A DNA stretch of 64,000 nucleotides from Streptomyces sp. NBC_00162 (GCF_024611995.1 NZ_CP102509.1:2170001-2234000), one strand, 5' to 3'; counted from the first letter of the stretch, positions 7,891 to 16,418 are shown. Numbers and translations are program-made. Notes: generated by a model not told the origin, from the letters alone.

Positions 7891-7940
7891 TAGACATTGG
7901 GCGGTGGCGTGGTTATGGTTTCTCGCGTAGCCCAGCGAGA
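7891..7940 (+). promoter_or_regulatory. Sigma-70-type promoter and palindrome, leader copy 2
   Basis: TAGACA (7891-7896), a 17-base spacer and TATGGT (7914-7919) repeat the first copy with a single spacer change. The inverted repeat is now TCTCGC (7921-7926)/GCGAGA (7935-7940), so both arms changed in a compensating way relative to copy 1. Confidence 0.75.
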
Positions 7941-8663
7941 CAGCAGGGCCTGGCAGAGACGAACTGCCGGCAGTAGTACACGCAGTACCCGTAGGTGCAG
8001 TGCGCAGGACGGTGCGGTGGTGGAGTTCCGAAGCCATAGCTGGTGCAGGACGGCGACGGGACTGACGACCGGACCGGGTGGCCCGCAGTGATCAGGGGCC
8101 ACCACGAGCAGTACCACAGTTAACGCAGTGGCAGTACCTGTAAGTGCAGTTCTCGTAGGTGCAGTACCCAGCAGGTAAGTCAGTGAGCAGCACCTCGGTG
8201 AAGGCGTCGAATGTGGGCGCGCGCACCGAGAAGTTCGGCAGTGGGGTTCCAAGCCAGAGCAGACGCAGGACGGGCGACGGGGCTGGCTGCCGAAACGTGG
8301 CGTTAGGCCAGGCCACGAGCATCACAAGCAGTTAGCAGTACCGGCAGTACAGCAGTAAGCATCACCAGCAGTACGCAGTCCCCCGCTTGGTAAGTAGTTG
8401 ATCACCGAGGGAAGAACGGAGGAGCTTAGCGCCATCAGGATCGCCCGGGCCGGCAGGTTGAAGCCCGGGTACCGCAGGACATCGTTAGTGAGGTGGTCTC
8501 CGGTCAAGCAACCGCGATCCCCGCACCCCGATCACGCATGAGTCGGGTCTGCGGACACAGAAGGCCGGCGCAGTATGAGAGCCGGCAGATGGTGTAGTAG
8601 TTCCTTCGGGGCCCTGGTGCCATAGGCACCAGGGCCCCTCCACGCGTTCCAGAAAGAGGTTCA
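7926..8663 (+). ncRNA. Long structured leader RNA of the second MerR-type gene
   Basis: This is the counterpart of the leader at 5223, about 740 bases long, with seven GCAGTAC copies (starting 7982, 8108, 8131, 8161, 8335, 8344 and 8368). The helix around the AGACGAA loop (7957-7963) is kept, one pair becoming a T-G wobble. The GGTGGCCC/GGGCCACC helix is identical, and GCCGGC pairs recur near 8581. Stretches with insertions fall mostly among the GCAGTAC repeats. Confidence 0.6.
8608..8638 (+). terminator. Perfect 14-bp hairpin at the end of leader copy 2
   Basis: GGGGCCCTGGTGCC (8608-8621) pairs with 8625-8638 around an ATA loop, 25 bases before the MerR ATG. It is stronger than in copy 1 and close enough to the start codon to affect translation as well as elongation. 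Confidence 0.6.
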
Positions 8664-9002
8664 ATGACAGCAGACGACTCGTTCGGCCGTCTCGACGACG
8701 ACGACTACCCCGCCTACACCATGGGCCGGGCCGCAGCGATGCTCGGCACCACCCAAGGCTTCCTCCGCGCCCTGGGCGAGGCCCGCCTCATCACCCCGCT
8801 CCGCTCGGACGGCGGTCACCGCCGCTACTCCCGCTACCAGCTGCGCATCGCCGCCCGCGCCCGCGAACTCGTCGACCAAGGCACCCCGATCGACGCCGCC
8901 TGCCGCATCATCATCCTCGAAGACCAACTCGAAGAAGCCCAGCGCATCAACGCCGAATACCGCCGCGCCAGCGAATCCACCACTCCACCGGCCTCCACCT
9001 GA
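8664..9002 (+). CDS. MerR-type helix-turn-helix regulator, second copy
   Basis: A 112-residue paralogue of the gene at 5935. The helix-turn-helix YTMGRAAAMLGTTQGFLRA and wing GGHRRYSRYQL are almost unchanged, and most differences fall in the C-terminal tail (ASESTTPPAST). The ATG at 8664 follows AAGAGG. Two near-identical DNA-binding domains behind the same promoter suggest shared or competing targets. No sensory domain is present. Confidence 0.85.
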   Translation: MTADDSFGRLDDDDYPAYTMGRAAAMLGTTQGFLRALGEARLITPLRSDGGHRRYSRYQLRIAARARELVDQGTPIDAACRIIILEDQLEEAQRINAEYRRASESTTPPAST

Positions 9003-9073
9003 GGTGATCGTGCACGTCGGCATCGGCGGGCTCACGATCATCTCGGACCGCAGCTTGGACTCTGGACAGAGTG

Positions 9074-10298
9074 CTACTCGGGCGCCGAGGCTTCTGCGAG
9101 GTCCGCCCCGGCGTCAGCGCTGCGCGTGGCCTGGTGCGTACCGTGCCAGTCCAGGCACATGACCGTCGCGTCGTCCTGGAGACGTCCGCCATGAGCGCGC
9201 AGAACCTCTGCGACCAGGGCGCGGGAGGCCTCACGTGGGTGGAGATCGCCGGTGCTCACGATCAGGGAGAGCAGGTCGACATCCACGGCCTGGCGCTCGA
9301 GCATGCCGTCGGTGAGCATCACGAGCCGGTCACCCGGCTGCAGGTCCAGCCGCTGCACCCGGTAAGCGGTACGTGGCTGGATCCCAAAGGGTAGATCCAC
9401 TTGGGGAACCAATTCCTCAACCTTTCCCTGCCTCAGGCGCAGCGGCCAGGGGTGCCCCGCATTGACGAACTCGGTGGTCCCGTCGAGCAGGCTGACGCGC
9501 AGCAGCTGTCCGGTGACGAAGCCCCGCCTGCCGTTGTCCACGATCGCTTGGTTGGCCTCGACAGCCTGTTGTTCGAGATCGGCCCCGGCACGTCGCGCCC
9601 TGCGCAGGGCGCCCACGGCCAGGGTGGCGAGAAGCGCAGCTTCCGCGTCGTGGCCGTGGCATCGGTGACGGAGAGCTGCATGGTGTCGCGGTCGACGACG
9701 TAGTCGAAGGTGTCACCACCGACGTGCGTCGCCGGCTCCAGTGCTCCGGCGACCGTGAACTGGGCCGCCTCACATGCCAGTGAGGCGGGGAGAAGTCGGT
9801 GCTGGATCTCGGCCGCCAGGTTCAGGGGGACGGGTACGGCGGCTCCATTGGTAGACGTCGGTGAAGGACCGATTGGCGATGACGATGTAAGCCAGGGCGT
9901 GCGCAGTCGCAGCGATCTGCCTCATCCCGCCGTCGTCGGGACGGTCCGGCAGGAACAGTTCGACCAGACCGATGGCGTCGCCGCGGTTGGTGACGGGCGC
10001 CACCACCCTGACCAGACCGTCGCCCTCCAGCTGGACGGCAGGCCGTTGTGTGCGCAATACGTCCGCGTAGAGGGTGCCCGGCAGAGCGACGCGCTCAGGG
10101 GGCTCATTGGACTCGACGTCGTCGGCTGCCCCGAGCCGCACCACAGACGACCCGGTGAAGTCCACGATCAGGAACGTGACCGCAGCAGCGTTCAGGCGGC
10201 CCCTGAGCATCCGGGCGACGACATCCAGTGACTCCACAGAGGAGGCGGCTTCCGCTGCCGCGAGAGCCGCTACCGCCCGTGCTGCTGAGCTGGTTCAC
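9074..10298 (-). pseudogene. SpoIIE/PP2C phosphatase with GAF domain, broken by frameshifts
   Basis: A GAF-like segment (10237 to about 9830, VESLDVVARML to AYIVIANRS) and a SpoIIE phosphatase domain (to 9074, with FVNAGHPWPLRL and LVMLTDGMLE) lie in different frames. The correct sequence PLNLAAEIQ resumes after a shift near 9825-9845. A second shift at about 9654 is one missing G in what should read DATGHDAEAALLATLAVGAL. The N-terminus is also unclear: a GTG at 10298 is out of frame with the GAF part. It is either a decayed gene or the result of assembly errors; the neighbours show no such shifts. Confidence 0.7.
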
Positions 10299-10525
10299 CC
10301 GACAAGCGGGCAGCGGCCCGTACTCGGGAAATGTCGCCGCCATCGCTGCCTGCGCTGGGAGCCACTGTCCGGCCACCGGCGTAGCGCGCACGCCCGGAGT
10401 GCTCTGCGGACTCGGTTGCGCGGCAAGCACGGGGGCATGCGGTCGGGCAGATGCGAACCGGTGGTGCACCGAGCCACCACGTCTGGTCGCCGAGTACGCG
10501 GAGACGGTCTGTGAGCGGAGTGTGG

Positions 10526-10888
10526 ATGTATGCGCGGGACAGCGGTTACACGTCCGGGCAGTCACTGGTGGGGTTCACCGTGGAGGCCGCTGACGGTGCC
10601 ATCGGGCACGTGGACCGCCAGCAGGACCAGTCCGGCATGCAGCACCTGGTGGTCGACACCGGCGTGTGGGTGTTCGGCAAGAGCGTCCTGGTCCCGGCCA
10701 GCGCCGTCACCCGCATCGATGCCGAAGCGCAGGCGGTGAGGGTCTCGGCCACGCAGGAAGAGATCAAGGCCGCGCCCCGGTTCACCACCGACAGCGAAAC
10801 AGCCGAGCACGACTACCTGTCCGCGGTCGGCGACTACTACGTCTCCCTCCGCCGCTCGCTCGCGCCCGGACCCGATGCCGGTCGGTAA
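10526..10888 (+). CDS. PRC-barrel domain protein
   Basis: A 120-residue protein with a PRC-barrel fold: VGFTVEAADGAIGHVDRQQ, then LVVDTGVWVFGKSVLVPASAVTRID, followed by an acidic tail. Such domains occur in RNA-processing and photosynthetic-reaction-centre proteins and in stand-alone stress proteins of actinomycetes; the exact role is unknown. The ATG at 10526 has GGAG five bases upstream. It lies between the broken phosphatase and TrhA, on the opposite strand to both. Confidence 0.8.
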   Translation: MYARDSGYTSGQSLVGFTVEAADGAIGHVDRQQDQSGMQHLVVDTGVWVFGKSVLVPASAVTRIDAEAQAVRVSATQEEIKAAPRFTTDSETAEHDYLSAVGDYYVSLRRSLAPGPDAGR

Positions 10889-10938
10889 CCCACCGGCCCC
10901 ACGCAACTGGGCGGTCATGCATCGACACGTCTTCGTGC

Positions 10939-11724
10939 TCAGTAGGTGGCGAGGGAGACGGCGATGTAGTGCGCGGTGAAGGCTGCCACGGTCAGGGCGT
11001 GGAACACCTCGTGGTATCCGAACCAGCGGGGTGAGGGGTCGGGGCGCTGGAGGGCGTACACGACGGCGCCCGCGCTGTAGAGCAGCCCGCCGGTCACGAC
11101 CAAGGTGAGTACGGCCGCGCCGCCGCTGTGCAGGAAGTCGGGCAGGTAGCGCACCGGTGCCCAGCCCAGGGCCAGGTAGCAGGGCGTGTACAGCCAGCGG
11201 GGCGCTCCGATCCACAGGACGCGAAAGGCGATGCCGGCCAGAGCGCCCGTCCACACGATCCACAGGAGGACGGACCGCTGGTCAGGGGCGAGAAGGAGCA
11301 CGGCCAGCGGGGTGCAGGTGCCGGCGATGATCAGGAAGATGTTGGCGTGGTCGAGGCGGCGCAGGACGGCCTCGCCGAGCGGTCCCCAGGTGCCGAGGTG
11401 GTAGACGGCGCTCGTCCCGAACAGCAGCCAGGCGGTGACCGCGTACACGGCGCAGGCCACGGTGGCCTGCGGTGTTCCTGCCAGGCAGATGAGGACGATG
11501 CCTGCGGCCAGGGACGCGGGGACCATGCCGGCATGGAGCCAGCCTCGTAGCTTCGGCTTGATCGGCTCCGCCAGATCGGCCGCTCGCTCGAACAGGTCGG
11601 CAACCGGCTGGGAGCCCTCGCTTCCTCCATCCGTCGGTGCGGAGAGAACACCGCCGGCTTCGGCGTCGTCCCGGGACACTGCTTCCCGTCCTGGCTCGGA
11701 CTGCTGGGCATCACTGGCAACCAT
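10939..11724 (-). CDS. trhA: Hemolysin III / PAQR-family membrane protein TrhA
   Basis: A 261-residue integral membrane protein with seven predicted segments after a soluble N-terminal extension of about 55 residues. PAQR hallmarks are SAVYHLGTW, RRLDHANIFLIIAGTCTP and the C-terminal FHALTVAAFTAHY, whose histidines and aspartate bind metal in this family. Bacterial members affect membrane fluidity and energetics rather than acting as classical toxins. It converges with the PRC-barrel gene. The Asp/Glu-rich N-terminal extension is longer than usual. Confidence 0.9.
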   Translation of the reverse strand: MVASDAQQSEPGREAVSRDDAEAGGVLSAPTDGGSEGSQPVADLFERAADLAEPIKPKLRGWLHAGMVPASLAAGIVLICLAGTPQATVACAVYAVTAWLLFGTSAVYHLGTWGPLGEAVLRRLDHANIFLIIAGTCTPLAVLLLAPDQRSVLLWIVWTGALAGIAFRVLWIGAPRWLYTPCYLALGWAPVRYLPDFLHSGGAAVLTLVVTGGLLYSAGAVVYALQRPDPSPRWFGYHEVFHALTVAAFTAHYIAVSLATY

Positions 11725-11929
11725 GAGTTCATGCTAGGAGCTGACTTGGAGCAGCATCACCTGAGGTCTGCCGCAGTCCGCCGGCGCGGCCGGGTCATCC
11801 GCCTCATCGCGTCGGTCCTGGCAGTCTTCCGCCAACTGGGTCGGTGGAACTCGTGTAATTCGGCGGGCCAGGGGAACGATCTGGGCTTCCGAACGGGCCT
11901 CTCCGCTCTCCTACGTTCAAGGACCGCCG

Positions 11930-12490
11930 ATGCTTCCCGAGTTCCGCTCCCACGCGTCCGCCCCCCTGTCCCATCAACTGGAACAGCGGCTGGGGCTGGA
12001 TCCACGTCTCGAAGCCGGCCTCATCGACGTGGAGCGCGTCGCGGACATCGCCGTCGTCGCATCGGCCCACTCCGACGGATACGTGGCCACCGCTCACCTC
12101 CTCGGTCTACTGGCCGCGCTCCCCGCCCCCACTGCGTCCGGAGAGCACTTCTGGTCGGAACTGTGGAGGTCCTCGGGCTCCCTCTACCTGCTGCCCGCCA
12201 ACATCAAGGCGTGCGTGCTGAGTTCGCTGGCAGGAGAAGGCACCGGTCTGGCCGGGCAGATCCTCTCGGCTTTCGACGAGATGACCCCGCCCCAGCGCAT
12301 CGCAGCCGGAGAGGTCATCGGCCAGGCACTCGCCGAGTCCGACCACCTCCCCGACCTCAAAACGCAGGTCATCGGCGAGCTGTGGCTCCGCGACCTCGAA
12401 CTCACCGCCTGGCGCGTCCTCCACGCGGACCACAAATCAGCCGATCCGTCCAGGCGGGAGGCCTTCCTCGACGCATGGACGAGCATCTGA
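11930..12490 (+). CDS. Conserved hypothetical protein (helical)
   Basis: A 186-residue soluble protein that I do not recognise. It is largely alpha-helical by eye, with segments HQLEQRLGLDPRLEAGLIDVERVADIAVVAS and FDEMTPPQRIAAGEVIGQALAES. There is no signal peptide or membrane segment. The ATG at 11930 has AAGGA six bases upstream. Coding bias is typical of the genome and a terminator follows, so it is probably a real single-gene unit. Confidence 0.7.
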   Translation: MLPEFRSHASAPLSHQLEQRLGLDPRLEAGLIDVERVADIAVVASAHSDGYVATAHLLGLLAALPAPTASGEHFWSELWRSSGSLYLLPANIKACVLSSLAGEGTGLAGQILSAFDEMTPPQRIAAGEVIGQALAESDHLPDLKTQVIGELWLRDLELTAWRVLHADHKSADPSRREAFLDAWTSI

Positions 12491-12538
12491 TCCGCAAGGT
12501 CACCCGTGCCGTTCGACCCCGACCGCACCTGAAGGACC

Positions 12539-12576
12539 GGTGAGGGGAGGGATCCTGACTCCTCCCTCCCCTCACC
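12539..12576 (+). terminator. Perfect 14-bp terminator hairpin
   Basis: GGTGAGGGGAGGGA (12539-12552) pairs with TCCCTCCCCTCACC (12563-12576) across a ten-base loop, 48 bases after the preceding stop codon. It also abuts the end of the integrase remnant on the other strand. Confidence 0.8.
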
Positions 12577-12578
12577 CC

Positions 12579-12875
12579 TCAACCGTCAGGCGCCCCTTGT
12601 CGCCCGCCGCACCGCTCCCTTGTCGCGGGCAGCGCGCACCGGGCGTCAATACCGCCGGCGACCTCCTGCTGACGTTCATCGTCGGAGTGCTGGTAGATCA
12701 TCGCGGCCTTCTCCGAGGACTGCCCGGCACGGACCATCGTGCCCTTGAGGGTCGCGCCGGACTGGGTGGAGAGGGTGTGTCCGGTGTGGCGCAGGTCGTA
12801 GAAACGGAAGACCGCCGAACGCGACAGCTTCCGCGCGGCGCCCAGGCATCCACGGTCGTGATCACGATCAAGAAG
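12579..12875 (-). pseudogene. C-terminal remnant of a tyrosine-recombinase integrase
   Basis: The frame encodes RFYDLRHTGHTLSTQSGATL and then MVRAGQSSEKAAMIYQHSDD, ending at a TGA at 12581-12579. These are the catalytic Arg (DLRHT) and the nucleophile Tyr (IYQH) segments of an actinomycete tyrosine integrase. Only about 95 codons remain and there is no start codon; an in-frame stop precedes the segment. Such integrases usually insert elements into tRNA genes, so this remnant fits the tRNA-Gly fragment at 563. Confidence 0.8.
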
Positions 12876-13152
12876 TCAGATATGGGAGCAACGTACCCAC
12901 CTGATGGGACGTTGGTCTGGACACCCGAAGGTCCCGTTGAACGGTGGCGCCAGGCCGCGCAGTCCCGCAGATCATGGGACTGACCGCGCAGCGGTCATTC
13001 AGAGGATGTCTGGACCCGGCCCGCCCAGAGTGAGCTTGGCAGTAAGGCCCGTTGATCATTACTGCACGGCGAACGCGTTCGCCCGGACCCGGCCATGGCG
13101 GCGTGTGTCGGCGGTCAACGGCGCGGGCCCTACCGGGTCGCTGCTGGGGTCA
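12876..13152. other. Gene-free stretch in the pseudogene cluster
   Basis: No supported gene. A 63-codon minus-strand frame (12868-13059) has atypical composition and no recognisable product. It lies between the integrase remnant and the truncated CBM48 gene. Confidence 0.35.
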
Positions 13153-13425
13153 TCAGGTGTGCAGACGGCTGTTGGGGCCGTCCTGGTCGCCGGCACTCTC
13201 GTCGTTGAACCAGTAGTCACCGGCGGCCAGGTACCGGAAAGAATGCGTGCTCTTGCTCGGCAGCTGGACCGTGACCGCCCGCTTCCCGTCTTTGCGGGGC
13301 CGCAGGGTGTGGGTACCAGGCTGCCAGTCGTTGAAGTCGCCCACCACGCTGACCGGGCCGGGCGGGGTGTCGGCGGGCAGGACGAAGGTGACTTCCGTGC
13401 GGTCCTTGCGCAGCGTGTGCTCCAG
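13153..13425 (-). pseudogene. Isoamylase early-set (CBM48-like) small protein, start lost
   Basis: The frame encodes LEHTLRKDRTEVTFVLPADT and VVGDFNDWQPGTHTLR, then a short C-terminus ending NSRLHT. This is the stand-alone glycan-binding early-set domain common in streptomycetes, normally about 90 residues starting MLERTL. Here the matching position is CTG, no ATG or GTG lies upstream before an in-frame TAG, and the upstream sequence does not resemble a normal 5' region. It may use CTG, but loss of the 5' end at a rearrangement is more likely. Confidence 0.65.
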
Positions 13426-13689
13426 TCGCGCTTCCGCTGCGGGCTGCTCAGTTCCCTCTTCCTACGCCGCGTAGCCCTCCCTGCCGCCGCAATCACGGCC
13501 CCAGCCAGCGGCGATCCGCCGTCAGAAGCTGCCTCCGCTGGGGGGAATCTGGGGGGAATGAGGCCTCGTTGGGGGGCGGCTGGGGGGAATCGGCTGTATA
13601 TACGGGCAGCAGGGTGAAAGACTCGGAAAGGTCGATCGCTGCAGGTCAGACCGCCTACGTAGGGAATTTCCGCAGGTCAGCGGCATGCG
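13426..13689. other. Rearrangement junction region with G-runs
   Basis: No gene is supported. The stretch 13538-13592 holds several runs of five or six G (CTGGGGGGAAT occurs three times). The right end repeats TTTCCGCAGGTCAG (13668-13681), similar to TTTACGCAGGTCAG left of the tRNA fragment near 519-532. It joins two 5'-truncated genes. Confidence 0.4.
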
Positions 13690-13884
13690 GGTGACAACTT
13701 CAAGAAGATTTCCTCATGGGCCGCCATCTTGTTTGCACCCACGTTGGTGGGAACGATCTACGGCATGAACTTCGAGACCATGCCGGAGCTCAAGTGGGCC
13801 GGCGGCTACCCCTTCGCAATCCTGCTGATGGCAGTGGTCTGCGTGAGCCTGTACGTCATCTTCAAGAAGCGCGACTGGCTGTAG
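13690..13884 (+). pseudogene. C-terminal remnant of a CorA magnesium transporter
   Basis: The frame encodes GDNFKKISSWAAILFAPTLV, GTIYGMNFE and LYVIFKKRDWL followed by TAG. These are the two C-terminal membrane helices of CorA with the signature GMN between them. The whole N-terminal cytoplasmic domain is missing and no start codon precedes the match, so the gene was cut at about 13685. It is the third truncated gene within 1.3 kb. Confidence 0.85.
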
Positions 13885-13928
13885 TAGGCGGAGAACGGTT
13901 GCCCATCACGGAAGGCCCTTGGTGGGGT

Positions 13929-15095
13929 TCAGTGGCACAGGGCGGTGTCCACTGCGCGTTCCAGGTTCGTCCGGCCCGCCTCGTCGGTGAGTTGCATGGT
14001 GACCGCGATGTTGGTGGCGCGGCCGTCGTCGGTGGCGCCGCCGCGGGTTTCGTACCCCGGGAAGCTGCCGCCGTGGCCCCAGGAGAGACCGCCGCACGGC
14101 AGCGGCCTGCTGACGAGTCCGAGTCCGTAGCGGGCTCCGGGGCCGAAGGTGGCTTCGGCGGGGACGGTGGAGCGCATCTGGGCGAGTTGGGCCGGGGGCA
14201 GGAGGCGGCCGGCCAGGAGTGCGCTGAAGAAGCGGTTGAGGTCGGAGTTGGTGGAGACCATCTGGCCTGCCGCCCAGCCCCAGGAAGGGTCGATCTCGGT
14301 GATGTCTCGCAGCGGTCCGTCCGGCGATTCGCGGTAGTAGCCGTGGGGGTGGGGTTCCCGGATGCTCGCGTCACCGGGGGCGGGGAAGTAGGTGTGGCGC
14401 AGCCCGATGCGCTTCATGATGCGCCGGTCGATCTCCTCGGCCAGGGGGCGGCCGGTGACCTTCTGGACGATCAGGCCGGCGAGCACGTAGTTGGTGTTGC
14501 TGTACTTCCAACTCGTTCCGGGGGCGAAGTCCGCCGGGTGCCGGAGGGCTGTGTCGAGCAGTTCGCGGGGGGCGTAGTAACGGACGTCGTCCCCGAGGTG
14601 GTTGCTGTAGTTGGGGAGTCCGCTGGTGTGCTGGAGGAGCTGGCGGACCGTGATGCGCCGTCCGTCGGTCCCCTCCCCGCGGACAAGGCCGGGCAGGTAG
14701 GTGTCCACGGTGGTGTCGAGGCCGATCTTTCCTTCGCCGACCAGCTGCAGGACGACGACCGCGACGAAGGTCTTGGTGTTGCTGCCGATCCGTATCTGGC
14801 CGTCCCTGGGCACCTTCGAGCCGGTGGCCAGGTCGCCGAGCCCTGCGGTGTAGGTGCGGGTGCGGCCGTCACGGTCCTGGACGCTCGCCAGCGCGGCGGG
14901 CATCCCGTCGTCGCGCACCAGCGCGTTCAGACTCTGCTGGACGGCGTCCGGCCTGGCGGCAGAGGCGGCGGGCGGGGCGAGGACGCCCAGTGTCATGACG
15001 CCGATGGCCACCGCGGCTGCGGCGGGCAGGGCTCGTCGCCGCGTGCCCTGCTGCGGGCCCGGCGAGCGAAGCCCTTGTCGTATCTGTCCACGCAT
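13929..15095 (-). CDS. Secreted serine hydrolase (beta-lactamase/DD-peptidase fold), second of a tandem pair
   Basis: A 388-residue exported protein with an N-terminal signal peptide cleaved after about ASA. The class C beta-lactamase/R61 DD-peptidase motifs are the nucleophile SNTK (SxxK), YSN in KYSNTNY (YxN) and HGG near the C-terminus. The likely substrates are peptidoglycan peptides or other D-amino-acid esters and amides outside the cell. The ATG at 15095 follows AGGAG. It lies 62 bases downstream of a paralogue with near-identical signal peptide and early domain, and the pair probably shares a promoter. Confidence 0.9.
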   Translation of the reverse strand: MRGQIRQGLRSPGPQQGTRRRALPAAAAVAIGVMTLGVLAPPAASAARPDAVQQSLNALVRDDGMPAALASVQDRDGRTRTYTAGLGDLATGSKVPRDGQIRIGSNTKTFVAVVVLQLVGEGKIGLDTTVDTYLPGLVRGEGTDGRRITVRQLLQHTSGLPNYSNHLGDDVRYYAPRELLDTALRHPADFAPGTSWKYSNTNYVLAGLIVQKVTGRPLAEEIDRRIMKRIGLRHTYFPAPGDASIREPHPHGYYRESPDGPLRDITEIDPSWGWAAGQMVSTNSDLNRFFSALLAGRLLPPAQLAQMRSTVPAEATFGPGARYGLGLVSRPLPCGGLSWGHGGSFPGYETRGGATDDGRATNIAVTMQLTDEAGRTNLERAVDTALCH

Positions 15096-15157
15096 GAGTC
15101 AGCTCCTGAGGAATCGTTGGATCGTCGTTCGGGTCGCCGGGTTGCCGGGTGCGTGAT

Positions 15158-16303
15158 TCATCCGCACAGGGCCCTGTCCACGGCGTTGTTCACGTGCTGC
15201 GTGGCCGCCTCGTCCGTCGGGATGCTGGTGACCGCGATGTTGGCGGCGCGGCCGTCGTCGGTGACTCCGCCGCGGGTCTCGTATCCCGCGATGTCGCCGC
15301 CGTGGCCCCAGTAGACGCCGCCGCACGACAGCGGCCTGCTCGTGAGACCCAGCCCGTAGCGGAGGCCTGAGGTACCGGCGGGGACCGTCGTGCGCATCTC
15401 GGCGAGCTGGGCCGCCGGGAGGAGGCGGCCGGCGAGGAGCGCGGTGAAGAAGCGGTTGAGGTCGGAGTTGGTGGAGATCAACTGGCCTGCGGCCCAGCCC
15501 CAGGAGGGGTCCATCTCCGTGAAGTCGCGCAGCGGTCCGTCCGCCGGGTTGCGGTGGTAGCCCTGGGGGTGCGGCTCTCGGATGGTCATCTCTCCGGGGG
15601 CGGGGAAGTAGGTGTGGCGCAGCCCGATGCGCTTGATGATGCGCCGGTCCATCTCCTCGGCGAGGGGGCGGCCGGTGACCTTCTGGACGATCAGGCCGGC
15701 CAGGACGTAGTTGGTGTTGCTGTATCCCCACGTCTCCCCCGGAGCCGCGTCGGCCTTGTACCGGAGGGCGATGTCGAGCAGCTCGCGGGGTTCGAGGTAC
15801 CGGTTCCTGATCTCGTCGTCGTCGACGTGGACGCCGTAGTCGGGGAGTCCGCTGGTGTGCTGGAGGAGCTGGCGGACCGTGATGTGGCGTCCGTCGATCC
15901 CCTCCCCGCGGACGAGTCCGGGCAGGTAGTCGTCCACCATGGTGTCGAGGCCGATCTTTCCTTCGCCGACCAGCTGCAGGACCACCACCGCGGTGAACGC
16001 CTTGGTGTTGCTGCCGATCCGTACCTGGCCGTCCCTGGGCACCTTCGAGCCGGTGGCCAGGTCGCCGACCCCTGCGGTGTAGGTGCGGGTGCGGCCGTCA
16101 CGGTCCTGGACGCTCGCCAGCGCGGCGGGCATCCCGTCGTCGCGCACCAGCGCGTTCAGACTCTGCTGGACGGCGTCCGGCCTGGCGGCGGAGGCGGCGG
16201 GCGGGGCGAGGACGCCCAGTGTCATGACGCCGATGGCCACCGCGGTCGCGGCCGACACGGCTCGTCGCCGCCCGCCGCCCTGCTGCCGGGTCTGAGTACG
16301 CAT
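15158..16303 (-). CDS. Secreted serine hydrolase (beta-lactamase/DD-peptidase fold), first of a tandem pair
   Basis: A 381-residue paralogue of the downstream gene, with signal peptide, SNTK nucleophile motif, YSN and HGG. Differences cluster in the middle (VDDYLPGLV, NRYLEPRELLDIA) and the C-terminus, while about 150 bases covering the signal peptide and first residues of the mature protein are almost identical. The ATG at 16303 has AGGAG seven bases upstream. It is divergent from the two-component genes, 115 bases away, so those genes may control it. Confidence 0.9.
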   Translation of the reverse strand: MRTQTRQQGGGRRRAVSAATAVAIGVMTLGVLAPPAASAARPDAVQQSLNALVRDDGMPAALASVQDRDGRTRTYTAGVGDLATGSKVPRDGQVRIGSNTKAFTAVVVLQLVGEGKIGLDTMVDDYLPGLVRGEGIDGRHITVRQLLQHTSGLPDYGVHVDDDEIRNRYLEPRELLDIALRYKADAAPGETWGYSNTNYVLAGLIVQKVTGRPLAEEMDRRIIKRIGLRHTYFPAPGEMTIREPHPQGYHRNPADGPLRDFTEMDPSWGWAAGQLISTNSDLNRFFTALLAGRLLPAAQLAEMRTTVPAGTSGLRYGLGLTSRPLSCGGVYWGHGGDIAGYETRGGVTDDGRAANIAVTSIPTDEAATQHVNNAVDRALCG

Positions 16304-16418
16304 GAGTCAACTCCTGGGAAGAATCGTTCGGTCGGGGCACGATCCTGGTCTCCAGGGCCCTGTGGCCGCATCGCGGGAATGCGGGAGAAATGGCTCCCCC
16401 GATCGGGGGAGGCTGCCG

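Noticed and set aside
12868..13059. 63-residue minus-strand frame near the integrase remnant
   Set aside because: No family, poor start context and unusual composition; more likely leftover non-coding DNA.
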